A stretch of 64,000 bases of DNA. Source: Porodaedalea pini. Lineage: Eukaryota; Basidiomycota; Agaricomycetes; Hymenochaetales; Hymenochaetaceae. Positions 23,031 through 33,910 of the stretch are shown one piece after another (within the stretch, counting starts at the first letter, position 1; every line of letters begins with the position of its first letter). A model generated the notes under the pieces. That model worked only from the letters and a program-made list of their open reading frames with translations. It was not told the origin of the DNA and made no database searches. Location: the NCBI GenBank assembly GCA_002794775.1, contig NBAY01000116.1, positions 21,298 to 85,297 of the forward strand, written 5' to 3'. The position numbers and the translations under genes are program-made.

Positions 23031-24808
23031 CCATCGGGGCGACTGACCGAGAAGAACAAGAGACTTCGAATCCGGATCCGCTAAAATATAACCAACCGTT
23101 TGTACAATACGTAGATGCGAACAACGTCGATGGTTTTCCCGATTACGAAGTCTCCACCGGTGTGAACAAGAATGAAGAGTACGAACAACTGTTCATGAGA
23201 GGAACTGGCGGACGCCAGCTGAACCTTCTCCTGACCGTCGAGCATGAAATAGCTGGTGAGGCGAGAGAGGTAGATGCGCATGCCCTTGTGGATTCGGGAT
23301 GCACGGGATCCTGCATCGACGTCAGGTTCGTCGAGAGGTACGGGTTGGAAACGAAACGCTACATTCGACCCCTCGCGGTGCTGAACGCCGATGGCACGCA
23401 CAATGAGGCCGGATTGATCGAGGAGTACGTTGACGTCGAACTCATGATCGGCCGTCATCAGGAGAAGATCGTCCTCGCAGTAACGTCCCTAGCGTCATCG
23501 AACATCTTCCTGGGGTACGACTGGCTTCGACGTCACAATCCGGAGGTCGACTGGAAAACGAGCTCAATCGAATTCATCCGCTGTCCAGAAGAATGTGCGA
23601 TCGAGAGGGAGCCGGTGGAGGACCTAGGCGAGGTGAAGAAGGTGGTGGAGCAGATGAGGAGGGTGAGTGAGATGCGAATGGACAAGACGTCCTGGCCCGC
23701 ATACCTCAACGACTACGCCGACGTTTTCAGCGAAAAAGGTTTCGAGAAGCTGCCGGAACACCGACCCTGGGACCATGTCATCGACTTGAAGCCCGACTTC
23801 AAACCGAGCGACTGTAAGATCTACCCGCTCACGCCGACTGAGCAGCAGTCACTCAAGGACTTCCTTGATGAAAACCTGAAGTCGGGTCACATTCGACGGT
23901 CGATATCGCCCATGGCGTCGCCCTTCTTCTTCATTAAGAAGGCCGACAAATCACTACGCCCCATCCAGGATTACCGTAAGCTCAATGACGGTACGATCAA
24001 GAATAAGTATCCCCTCCCTCTCATTGACGAACTCGTCGACAAGGTCAAGAAAGCGAAATACATCACTAAGCTTGACCTTCGCTGGGGGTACTACAATATC
24101 CGGATCCGCGAGGGTGACGAATGGAAAGCAGCGTTTCGCACGAACATGGGCCTCTTCGAACCGACGGTCATGTTTTTTGGTCTTTGCAACGCGCCGGCCA
24201 CGTTCCAGGCCTTTGTCAACCACATCTTTAAGGACCTAATCTACGCGAACTTGATCATCGTATACCTCGACGACATCCTGATCCTCTCGGAAACCATTGA
24301 GGAGCATATCGACACGTCGAGGCGCGTACTCCAGATCCTCCGAGAGAATGGCCTGTACCTGAAGCCGGAGAAGTGCGAGTTTGACGCCAAGGTCGTCAAA
24401 TACCTCGGCCACATCATCGGCAATGGAGAGATCAGGGCTGACCCGGCAAAGACGGAGGCGATTGCGAACTGGCCAGCCCCACGGAACCTCAAGGAGCTGC
24501 AACAGTTCCTCGGCATGGGAAACTGGCTGAGACGGTTTATTAAGGACTACAGCAAGGTGGTCCGACCGTTGACGTCGTTAACGGGCAAGAAGGACTGGGT
24601 ATGGGAGACCGAACAGCAGGAAGCGTTCGAGGAGCTGAGACGACGTCTCTGCTCACCTCCAGTCCTAGCCATCGCCAATGACGAGGGCCCTTTCCGCGTA
24701 GAAGCGGACTCGTCGAACTTTGCGCTCGGTGGTGTGTTGTTGCAGAAGCAGGAAGGGAAGTGGAGGGTGATCGCCTACAGGTCAGAGGCACTTGAACCGG
24801 CGGAATGA
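23013..24808 (+). CDS. pol: Chromovirus Pol, protease and reverse transcriptase part
   Basis: The frame is open in the -1 register from inside gag. The aspartic protease motif is ALVDSGCTGSCID (about 23283). The RT follows, with LDLRWGYYNIRI, FGLCNAPATFQ and the catalytic YLDDILILS at about 24262. The RNase H begins with FRVEADSSNFALGGVLL. The frame stops at TGA (24806-24808) after EALEPAE. The frame downstream continues NYEIYDKEMLAIV without a shift, so this is a nonsense codon in the middle of RNase H. Related elements usually carry Arg here, so a CGA-to-TGA transition is likely. Confidence 0.9.
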
Positions 24809-26629
24809 AACTACGAGATCTACGACAAGGAGATGCTCGCGATCGTTTCGGCGCTCAAGGAGTGGCGGCAATACCTCCTTGGCGCTCGCCACAAAATTGA
24901 AATCTGGTCCGACCACGCCAACCTCACCTACTTCAGGTCAGCGCAGAAGCTGAGCTATCGTCAAGCTCGCTGGCGAACCGAACTCGAGGAATTCGACTTC
25001 CACCTCGAACACAAGTCGGGGAAGACAATGGGCAAGGCCGACTTGCTGTCACGCAAGGCAGGCTATGATCAGGGCAAGGATGACAATGACGGCGTCGTGT
25101 TCATCAAGGAGAAATGGCTGAACCGTGGGGTGGTAAGGACGTCGCGTGATGAAATGTTGGAACGAGTGGGTGAGGCGCAGAGAGCGCAAGACGAGTCGGA
25201 GAGGCCGACGAATATGGTGAAGGTCGACGGGTTGTGGCGGATGAAAGGCAAGGTGTACGTACCGTCGATGATGAAGGAAGCGGTATTGCGGGAGTACCAC
25301 GACTCGACCCTGGCAGGACATCCTGGATCGTCGAAGACGGTCGAACTGGTACGTCGAGACTTCTGGTGGGCGTCAATGTTCTCCGATGTCCGAACATACG
25401 TCCGAGGATGCAACCGTTGCCAACGGACGAAAGCCTTAAGAACGTCGAGGTCGAGACCGCTTCATCCTAACGCGATCCCTGAAGGTCCCTGGGAGATCGT
25501 CACGGTCGACCTAATCGGAGAACTCCCGGACTCTAAGGGACACAATGCAATCTGCGTCTTCGTGGACAGATTCTCGAAACAGATGCATGCCATCCCGACG
25601 ACGACGAAACTGTCAGCGGAAGGCATGGCTCAGTTATACCGAGACCACGTCTTCCGCCTCCATGGCCTACCGAAGAAGATCATCCACGACCGAGGCACAC
25701 AGTTCGATGCGTCGATGATGAAGGAGCTATACAAACTCCTACACATCGAAGGCAACCCGTCAACGGCATACCACCCACAAACGGACGGTCAGACGGAACG
25801 CGTCAATCAAGAGCTCGAACAGTACCTCCGGCTCTTCGTCGATCATCGGCAATCGGACTGGAAGGACTGGCTCCCCCTCGCAGAGTTCGCCTACAACAAC
25901 CGCGAACATTCAGCGACAAGGATGTCACCCTTCTATGCAAACACCGGACGTCACCCTATGAGCTTCGACACCGTACGAACTTCCTCTGCCAACATGTCGG
26001 CGGAAGAATTCGCCAAGCACATCAAGGAGACTCATCGCGTTGCTAAGGACAATCTAGTCAAGGCAGCAGAGGACATGAAGCGCTACCATGACCGGACAGC
26101 AGGAGCTTCGGTGGAGTACAAGGCTGGAGACAAAGTCTTCCTTGATGGGCGAAACATCAGTACGGACTCGCCGACGAAGAAACTCGCAGACAAATGGTAC
26201 GGCCCCTTTGACATCGTCGACAAGGTAGGAGCGAGCGCGTACAAGCTCAAACTCCCGAAGCGATGGAAAAAGGTCCACCCTGTCTTCAACGAAGCCCTGT
26301 TGAAACCCGCCGTCGAACCGTCCTTTGAAAGCCAGAAGCAACCGCCGCCGCCGCCGCCAGACATCGTCGACAACGAGGAGGAATACGAACTCGAGGAAGT
26401 CTTAGACTCACGTCTGCACCGAGGGAAACTACAGTACCTTGTCAAGTGGGTCGGCTACAATGAACCTACTTGGCAGCCTGAGACGGACTTCGGCGAGAAC
26501 GCGAAGGAGGCGATCGCTGAGTTCTACCTCAAACATCCCGGTGCACCTCGGAAACTCGACATCCCTCGTCAACGACTCTGTCCGCTCTTCGTCGACACCG
26601 AGCCCGACGACCGCGATCATGGTTGGTAG
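24809..26629 (+). CDS. pol: Chromovirus Pol, RNase H end, integrase and chromodomain
   Basis: This continues the pol frame after the nonsense codon. The RNase H remainder includes the IWSDHANLTYF region. The integrase has the HHCC finger (YHDSTLAGHPG, then CNRCQRTK) and the DDE core (VDLIGELPDSKGHNAICVF, FRLHGLPKKIIHDRGTQF, then HPQTDGQTERVNQELEQYL). A GPY/F-like module (KWYGPFDIVDKVG) and, at the C-terminus, a chromodomain (YELEEVLDSRL, YLVKWVGYNEPTWQP) follow. The chromodomain marks the element as a chromovirus and would tether integration to histone marks. The frame ends in TAG just before the polypurine tract. Confidence 0.92.
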   Translation, partial: NYEIYDKEMLAIVSALKEWRQYLLGARHKIEIWSDHANLTYFRSAQKLSYRQARWRTELEEFDFHLEHKSGKTMGKADLLSRKAGYDQGKDDNDGVVFIKEKWLNRGVVRTSRDEMLERVGEAQRAQDESERPTNMVKVDGLWRMKGKVYVPSMMKEAVLREYHDSTLAGHPGSSKTVELVRRDFWWASMFSDVRTYVRGCNRCQRTKALRTSRSRPLHPNAIPEGPWEIVTVDLIGELPDSKGHNAICVFVDRFSKQMHAIPTTTKLSAEGMAQLYRDHVFRLHGLPKKIIHDRGTQFDASMMKELYKLLHIEGNPSTAYHPQTDGQTERVNQELEQYLRLFVDHRQSDWKDWLPLAEFAYNNREHSATRMSPFYANTGRHPMSFDTVRTSSANMSAEEFAKHIKETHRVAKDNLVKAAEDMKRYHDRTAGASVEYKAGDKVFLDGRNISTDSPTKKLADKWYGPFDIVDKVGASAYKLKLPKRWKKVHPVFNEALLKPAVEPSFESQKQPPPPPPDIVDNEEEYELEEVLDSRLHRGKLQYLVKWVGYNEPTWQPETDFGENAKEAIAEFYLKHPGAPRKLDIPRQRLCPLFVDTEPDDRDHGW

Positions 26630-26643
26630 GGACGCCCAACCTT

Positions 26644-26653
26644 GAAGGGGGGG
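26644..26653 (+). promoter_or_regulatory. Polypurine tract
   Basis: GAAGGGGGGG lies three bases upstream of the 3' LTR. This is the plus-strand primer of LTR elements. Confidence 0.75.
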
Positions 26654-26656
26654 TAA

Positions 26657-27069
26657 TGTTAGAACCTGAACTTTCACCTTTTCCTTTATTTTCCCTTTTA
26701 CCATTTCCTTTATTATATTCGTCCTTTTCATTATATTTACCCATCTTACACAATCATTCCCACACTACCTTCATTCGTTCCATTCCCACTCGTTATGTAA
26801 TGTTAGGTAATATAGTCTCACGGTCGTCGCTATATAAGGTCTCAGGAATCGCATGAACTCCTTGTTCTGCTTTTCCTCTTACCTCCGCGACGACCTAGGT
26901 GAGACTCGTCCCCCTTGTATTAGTTTAGACTTGTATTAATCCTCTTACCTCCGCGACGACCTAGCCTGAGTAAGCGTGTCCCGAGTCTACGCTCGAGTAT
27001 AGCACATCCCAGACGACAGTCAGCCGAGGCCTGCCCAGTCCGAGTCGTCTCCCGGGCTCCCGCCTAACA
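26657..27069 (+). repeat. 3' LTR
   Basis: 413 bp, same as the 5' LTR except A instead of G at 27006. It is followed directly by the duplicated GCGTC (27070-27074). Confidence 0.95.
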
Positions 27070-27074
27070 GCGTC

Positions 27075-29694
27075 CCTCTTCCGGGAGATGTTTTTTCCAC
27101 CACTACCGCATACCCCAGAGACCATCCCTCTTCCGGGTCTCTCGGTGTTTCGTCCCATCGAAATATCGGACATACATGCCGCCCTCCAAGGCATCGATCG
27201 CAAAACGAGCCCTGGCAATAGCCACATCTCGTACAAACATTTGGAGCTCCTCATCAAGCACCGCGGACAATTTTTCGTTGACCTTTTCTCTTTATGTTTG
27301 AAAATTGGACATTTTCCTACCCCTTTCAAGATGTCTCTCATTACCTTCATTCCCAAACCTAAACGTTCAGACTTTTCGGTTCCCCGTGCGTTCCGTCCCA
27401 TCGCGTTGGTTGACACCATCGGTAAACTTTTCAAACGCATCCTTTTTAATCTTCTTCAACCTTTTTTTGAGCTAAATAATCTTCTCCCCGACGCCCAACA
27501 TGGGTGCCGGAAACATCGTTCTTCCCTTTCTGCCTGCTATGAATTACTTTCAGCCATTCTAACCCATCCATTCAGTTATAGCGGTGGCGACAGGATGAGG
27601 GAGATGCATTGTCGACACCGTTATTGGATTACTTCTATCCTTACCATTGACATTCAAGGTTTCTTTGATAATATCTCACATAATCGCCTCCTTTTAAAAC
27701 TCATTAATTCCAATGTTCACCCCAACATCATTCGCGTTCTATCGGGCTGGCTTAACGACCGACCCATTTCCTTTCATTTCAACAATTTCTTTTCTTCCCC
27801 CTTCATTAAACCCAACCGAGGAGTTCCTCAAGGGTCTCCTTTGTCCCCTCTTATTTCAGTATTTGCCGCAGCCAACGTCATCACGGCTTATAACACCCGT
27901 TTCGGTCCTGACCGCCCCTTATTGGCGTATATGGACGACCACCTTCTCTATTCCCGTTCCCTCAGCATTTTGACCAACCTAGTACGCCGTCGCAATCAAT
28001 TCCAATTCCTTTCTTCTCAATTTCAAACCCTTGGTTTATCCATTGACCCTGACGCTATCGAACTCCTTCACATCCTTCCACATCGCTTCTTCGCTAACAC
28101 ATCCTTCAAACATTTCTTAACTGATTCTCCTTCTTCCTCAAACACTGCTTTATCACTACCCAACAACCTTATCATTCGCCCATGTCGGCACCTCACTTGG
28201 CTAGGAATTATCTTCTCTTATGACCTTTCCCCCAAGCTTCACTTCGAATCCCGAGCTAACAAAGCTCTTTCCACTTTACATCAACGTTCTTTTCTTTTTA
28301 ATCGGTCCAATGGTGCATATCTTCAGTATGCCCGTCTCCTTTATTTCGGCTTAATTCGTTTGGTCGCTATCTATGGCGCTGTTCTCTTTCCAGACTCCCC
28401 TCATATTTCCATCCTTCAAAAGACTCAAAACCGCTTCCTTCATTTAGTTTTCAATCGCAATGTTCACCCATCTGTGGCGGAATCCTTTATCTCCTGCCCA
28501 CCTTTACATCTCTTCATTCATTCACTTTCTCAACGTTTTCTCCTATCTTATTTTGCTCATTCCTCACACCAACCGGTAAACAACCAATACTTAACGTCAT
28601 CACTCCTTCCCAATGTACAGATCCCTAAAGTCATCTCTTTTCCTGCTTTTACACCCATTCATTCACGCCTCATTATGACTCCCATTCCTTCATCTTCGCA
28701 ACGTCTCTGTGCTATTCGCGATTTTAATTCTTTCTTCTTACATCCCCCTCCATACCAATACTTTATCTTCACTGATGGCTCCATCATCCCAGATGCCGAC
28801 GGTTCCCACAGCGGCAGTCACGGATTCGTCATTATGCACAATCACCAGGAACTTGCTGTCTTTTCTTCAGCAGTGCACTCTCGTTCGAACATATTGTTTG
28901 AAGAGCAGGAAGCGCTCATCGCAGCCCTACGACACATCTCTTCTCTCCTTGCGAAATGCTTCACTCCAGTACACATCCACATTGTCTCGGATTCGCTTAA
29001 CTGCGTACAGCTTATCTTCTCCAACGACACCCGACACGCTGACTTCATCATTCTTTTCCGTTGCCTATGTGGAATATTCCTCGCCCTTCATCATGAGGCT
29101 TCTCACATTACCGTCCAATGGCTCCCATCCCATCGTGGAGTACTTGGCAACTCTAAAGCCGATAAGCTGGCTAAAGACACCGCATCCAACCCTCATCACG
29201 AGACAATCCCGGATTCGCTCCCTAACTTGAAGGCGCAAGTACAGCTCGATCTCCTTCGAGACTGGAAAGCAAACATCATAAACCTGAGGGGTCACCGCTC
29301 CATCATCGAGCCATCCTCATTCATCCTTCACCCAATGCGATCCTTACATCCATTCTTGAAGCTTTCCCCAAGGAAAAAGATACATCGTTCAGTTCAATCA
29401 TGCGCTGCCAGCCTAATGCTGAACATGCTCGATTTGCATAATCGAAACCTCGAACCACGTTGCCCGGATCCTTTGTGCACCAAGCATGACGTCCGCCATA
29501 TCCTTAACTGTTGTCCTTTTTTTGCACTTGTTCGGAACGGCCTTTTTCGCCATCGATCTTTACCTTTAACCTTTGCAGACTGGTTTCGTCCAAATAACTT
29601 TCTTCTTCTTTTACAATTCGCTTACTTTTCATTCTGTCGCCCCCCGGACAGTATGCCCTCTTTGTCTGATCTACCTCCATCATTCCACCTTTAG
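27075..29694 (+). pseudogene. LINE ORF2, 3' part: reverse transcriptase and RNase H (interrupted)
   Basis: This is the C-terminal half of the LINE polyprotein, in frame with 19623-20833 once the chromovirus is disregarded. RT motifs: DIQGFFDNISHNRL, GVPQGSPLSPLI and the catalytic LAYMDDHLLYS (YMDD at 27928-27939). RNase H motifs: FTDGSIIPDADGSHSGSHGF, an Glu helix around EALIAALRHI, VSDSLNCVQL and WLPSHRGVLGNSKADKLAK. A final Cys/His cluster (CPDPLCTKHDVRHILNCC) is usual for this group. The half itself has no nonsense codon or frameshift. Confidence 0.9.
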
Positions 29695-29823
29695 TTACGA
29701 TCTTCCACCCATGTTACGCACCTCTTTACTAGTTACCACTTACCATCATTTGCGCTCTACGTAGTTTCCTTTGTCTTGTTCCGGTTCCTTTGCGGTTGGT
29801 GGTCTGTTAGTAGTAGATAGCAG
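29695..29823 (+). other. LINE 3' untranslated region
   Basis: Short, T- and C-rich sequence after the RNase H stop, ending in TAGTAGTAGATAGCAG just before the ATATTATA that the palindromic element duplicated. Confidence 0.6.
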
Positions 29824-29831
29824 ATATTATA
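29824..29831. repeat. Palindromic element target duplication, left copy
   Basis: ATATTATA directly precedes the arm end CACTTCAGG. The same 8 bases in the same orientation directly follow the other arm end (CCTGAAGTG) at 45496-45503. An 8-bp duplication is typical of hAT, KDZ/Zisupton and similar DNA transposons. Confidence 0.85.
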
Positions 29832-29855
29832 CACTTCAGGCTACCCCTAAAAGTA

Positions 29856-29904
29856 GACCTATTAGGCTAATTCTTACACACAGATAATTAGCCTATTAGG
29901 GGTC
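29856..29904. repeat. Terminal hairpin, left end
   Basis: CCTATTAGGCTAATT (29858-29872) and AATTAGCCTATTAGG (29886-29900) form a perfect 15-bp stem with a 13-base loop, flanked by GA and GGTC-type bases. The mirror hairpin is at 45423-45471. It lies 24 bp inside the element end. Confidence 0.85.
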
Positions 29905-30120
29905 AGGTTTGGGTGTACCCAATTTCCTGGGTGCACCCAGTGGGTGTGAGCTGGGTATACCCAATTGTAATTACTGTGGGAAAATTGGGCCTACCCAGTT
30001 TCTAGGGCACTCCCAACTGGGCCTCCCCAATGTTCCTAGGTGGGCATGCCCTGGGTATACCCAGATATGTCACTGTCACTGACTGTCTGGGGGACTTTTG
30101 GGCACACCCAGAAAATCATC
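29905..30120. repeat. Subterminal cluster of GGG-N4-CCC palindromes, left end
   Basis: The motif recurs with variable centres: GGGTGTACCC, GGGTGCACCC, GGGTATACCC (twice), GGGCATGCCC and GGGCACACCC, plus weaker copies. Dense short subterminal motifs of this kind are transposase-binding sites in many DNA transposons; that role is inference here. Mirror copies lie at about 45207-45422. Confidence 0.7.
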
Positions 30121-31259
30121 CCTCCCTCCCCTTTTATTTTTTTATTTTCTTCTTCAGCTGTATACTTCTAATGGCTTCATAGATGCATATATAAATATAG
30201 GTTGCATGCTGAATGTGCATCTGCTATTTTAAGCTCTGTATATAGCTTGTAGACATTATAAAGTATGAAAGTCAATTATATTGACATCTGAGCTTGCTAT
30301 TGCAGAATACCCATTGTCAAGTGCAAATAGCAAGTTGTTTGATTAAGCTTTGAGCTCAGTTTTGAATGTATCTTGACCTCAATCAAGCTCAAATTTTATT
30401 TATTTTATTTAGGACTTCATTCTACTTCAAAGTTCAAATCTCAATTCTATTGCTAAAACTTTCTTCTCCCTTAGGTCATAACAATCAAGCTAGAACCTCA
30501 TGGTTGATTCTTGAGCTCTACATTCATTCTCAAATTGAGCAGCTTCTGTAAGCCCACCAGAGCATTTTTACCACATCTGACTTAACATCAACTGGCTGGA
30601 CATCATGTCATGACTCTGAGGTACTGAGCTGCTGATATTCCAAGATGCACAAACTCCAGAAGGCCACCATACATCCATACCATGACTGCACTGAGTCTGA
30701 GCCTGAAACTTGGTGGCAGCATAGCCTCTGGACATTTGGAGCATAGCACATTATATTCTATTTATATTCTTTTCATATTCCCTTCACTCCCCAACCCATC
30801 CAAAGCTAATATGAACTCATTCAAAGCTCATATGCACTTGCACTGAGTCAAGTGATCCTTTGGCAGACATATACTAAAGATTTATGCATTCTGAGAGTAA
30901 TTCTCAACAGATTCCTTTCAGACTGGTACTGTATAGTTCATATTATATAATCCTTCCTATTTGAACCCTTTCTGATGCCTTTGTTGCCTCAGTCTCTCTG
31001 ACAGCAACAAATATTGTTTTGTCCTGTCTGTCTTGTGGGCTCAAGGTCTTGTGGGCTCAAGTGTTGGCACTATCTAGGTGCCTTCTATATAGGATCAATT
31101 TATTACTGCAAAGAGAAATAAGATTAGATACTACTGAGATGAAAAGGAGAGCCTGACTGAGAGAGCCTAGATGTCTTAGGTATATACAAAGATTTGGAGG
31201 TGTCCAGTTGGATGTGCCTAAAACATTTGAGAGTGTCTAGCTAGGTATTCCCAGATACA
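30121..31259. other. AT-rich block in the left arm
   Basis: No coding signal is recognised; a 61-residue frame at 30366-30551 is without support. Composition is AT-rich with TATATAAATATA-like stretches. Degenerate copies of the minisatellite motif begin near 31200. The mirror block is 44068-45206. Confidence 0.6.
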
Positions 31260-32311
31260 TTGGGTATGCCCAGTTGGGCACTTTCAATTATTTGGGTATG
31301 CCCAGTTGGGCACTCCCAATTATTTGGGCACGCCCAGTTGGACACTCCCAATTATTTGGGTACCCCCAGTTGGGCACTCCTAATTATTCGGGCATGCCCA
31401 GTTGGGCACTCCCAATTATTTGGGTACGCCCAGTTGGGCACTCCCAATTATTTGGGTACGCCCAGTTGGGCACTCCCAATTATTTGGGTACGCCCAGTTG
31501 GGCACTCCCAATTATTTGGGTACGCCCAGTTGGGCACTCCCAATTATTTGGGTACGCCCAGTTGGGCACTCCCAATTATTTGGGTACGCCCAGTTGGGCA
31601 CTCCCAATTATTTGGGTACGCCCAGTTGGGCACTCCCAATTATTTGGGTACGCCCAGTTGGGCACTCCCAATTATTTGGGTACGCCCAGTTGGGCACTCC
31701 CAATTATTTGGGTACGCCCAGTTGGGCACTCCCAATTATTTGGGTACGCCCAGTTGGGCACTCCCAATTATTTGGGTACGCCCAGTTGGGCACTCCCAAT
31801 TATTTGGGTACGCCCAGTTGGGCACTCCCAATTATTTGGGTACGCCCAGTTGGGCACTCCCAATTATTTGGGTACGCCCAGTTGGGCACTCCCAATTATT
31901 TGGGTACGCCCAGTTGGGCACTCCCAATTATTTGGGTACGCCCAGTTGGGCACTCCCAATTATTTGGGTACGCCCAGTTGGGCACTCCCAATTATTTGGG
32001 TACGCCCAGTTGGGCACTCCCAATTATTTGGGTACGCCCAGTTGGGCACTCCCAACCATCTGGGTATGCCCAGTTGGGCACTCCCAATTATTTGGGTATG
32101 CCCAGTTGGGCACTCCCAACCATCTGGGTATGCCCAGTTGGGCACTCCCAATTATTTGGGTATGCCCAGTTGGGCACTCCCAACCATCTGGGTATGCCCA
32201 GTTGGGCACTCCCAACCATCTGGGTACGCCCAGTTGGGCACTCCCAACCATCTGGGTACGCCCAGTTGGGCACTCCCAACTATTTGGGAATACCCAGTTG
32301 GGTGTGCCTAG
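31260..32311. repeat. 32-bp minisatellite, left arm (about 33 units)
   Basis: Each unit joins two imperfect palindromes, TGGGTACGCCCA and TTGGGCACTCCCAA, through AG/TTAT-type links. Central units are identical. The right-hand units replace the AATTAT link with an AACCATC variant. Because 32 is not a multiple of 3, all three frames are open and encode the same circularly repeated peptide; this is an artefact, not a protein. The right arm has exactly 224 bp (seven units) less. Confidence 0.92.
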
Positions 32312-32607
32312 CTACTTATTATCTTTTTTAATTTCTGCTTAAGATTTTTTTTTTCTTTTTTTGAGAAGTAAAAACTGTTATGTCATGAAAATCAAATGGG
32401 TCTAGAATAGAAGTCTTGAATATTCTATGGAGAATTTCTCAATCATTTTACTATAGGCTCTGAATCTTAGCTGCCTTGCTCTGAAGACCAATCAATACAC
32501 TGCAAGCCACTGCAGGTCAGATGACAATGTTGTTTGATGTGAAAGCAAAAGAAAGTAATGTTTGCTGTGCACTGAGCACTGCATGTTGGTGAGCTACAAT
32601 GACCATA

Positions 32608-33681
32608 CTAGAACATGCTCCAAGGGTCAGCAGCATCATACTGATCATGTTGGTACAGAGCATAGCTTGGGGAGTTGGACTGATCCACCAGGAAAATGAG
32701 TGAGTTCATGGTAGCAGTGTACTTGTTGGGGCCATGGTCACTGTAGTTGAAAAGCAAAGTCACACCCTGAATATACATGTGCAAAAAACCACTGAGGTTC
32801 AAGTTTGGGTTGTTACTGAACATGCCGAACTCCGAACCAGTTGCTGACACAAGCGAAGAGGTCATCTCAGACTAGCCAGTCATTCCGAAGTACCAATAGT
32901 TTTTTAGTTTGCTGTCTCCACCCACAAACCATCATCTGAGACAGCAAAGCAGTTCTCCTTCGCATTCGCAACAGTAAGAGGAAGAAGCTGCACTGTGTTT
33001 CCAGTCATGTCATCACTAAGGATGGTGAGAGATGCCAAAGTGAGACCACCATTGCAAACACAGTTCCAGTTACCCTTAATATCAGCATCTGACCACCAGC
33101 CATTCGTGCCCTGTGCCAGAGCAGCAATGCCAAGGGACAGACCATACTGGTTCAAAGTGGACCAGATCATCTCCTTCTTGTCATCAGCCCACATGTCGTA
33201 AAGCTAGTTGTAAGCAATACCAAAAGCGGCGGACATTTCAGCAGTGTCAAGAAAATGAGCAGGACTCCACCTGTCAACAGCGGGATCCCATGAGGTCGAG
33301 CCATTGCCAGCAGCATTCTGCAAGTACAACATATCAGCATGTATGAGGATGCAAATTATATAATGAGCCAAACCTGGAGCTCTAGCCAGGTACGGTCAAC
33401 TCACAATGAATCGTTCGTCATGCGGTAGACATACGCAAAGGCCTTATGCACTCTTTGACTTGACGGCAGGCATCAAGCATACCACTGGCACCATCCATGA
33501 AATACGGGACAGGGTCCATGGCCTTCCAATCAGAGGCATTGCCGAAGATCGTCTGGTTCCAGCTGCTGAAGTAAGGGTCGTGCGCAATAAGGTTAGGCAG
33601 CACTTCCCACTTGAAAGCCGGCTCAATGAGACGCAGCTAGAGCAAAAGTAGCGTGTCTTCCTCACAGTCTGGACCTGGTTC
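32608..33681 (-). pseudogene. Captured fragment: heparinase/chondroitin-AC-alginate-lyase-like gene
   Basis: Read on the minus strand, blocks of a fungal chondroitin AC/alginate-lyase-like (heparinase II/III-type) protein appear in order: FMDGASGMLDACRQ, then after a plausible intron NAAGNGSTSWDP, then GNWNCVCNGGLTLASLTIL, then NYSDHGPNKYTATMNSLIF. Nonsense codons interrupt conserved positions (after FGIAYN, after GLWVETAN, and after ADPWSMF). Several look like TGG-to-TAG changes. An insertion of about 8 bp lies where NYWYFG would be expected. Both ends of the parent gene are missing. The family assignment is from memory of related basidiomycete proteins. Confidence 0.65.
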
Positions 33682-33910
33682 TTCTGCATGGTGATGGTGA
33701 TGTCGATGTGACGCTCTGGGATAGATGCACGGCCGCATCATCTGGCAGCGTCGCAGCACATCTAAGTGCCCTGTTTGCCATGCCTGCCTTCGTCCTCACA
33801 TGACCAAACTCCGGGCTTGCGCCTGCATCTGACAAGGGTGGACTCGGGAAGTGCATCACGTTGTGCACTGCAGAAACCGGAGACGATCCAAATGCGCTTG
33901 CACCCTAGCT

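Larger units (their letters stand above)
20834..27069 (+). mobile_element. Ty3/gypsy chromovirus, full length, Tf1/sushi-like self-priming
   Basis: A 6236-bp element with two 413-bp LTRs, both starting TGTTAGAACC and ending GCCTAACA. The LTRs differ at one base (G at 21183, A at 27006). The internal region holds gag (CCHC) and pol (protease, RT, RNase H, integrase) with a C-terminal chromodomain. There is no conventional tRNA-primer site. The bases just inside the 5' LTR are instead the exact complement of the predicted 5' end of the transcript. The near identity of the LTRs indicates a very recent insertion. One in-frame TGA in pol makes this copy probably non-autonomous. Confidence 0.95.

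Noticed and set aside
31260..32311. CRISPR-like array
   Set aside because: Units are contiguous 32-bp direct repeats with no unique spacers, the genome is eukaryotic and no cas genes are present.
31260..32342. A 360-residue repetitive protein (WALPIIWVRPVGHSQLFG-like repeats) and matching frames on the other arm
   Set aside because: The frames are produced by a 32-bp tandem repeat that is open in all three frames, and each frame gives the same circular peptide. No start context, introns or other coding signs.
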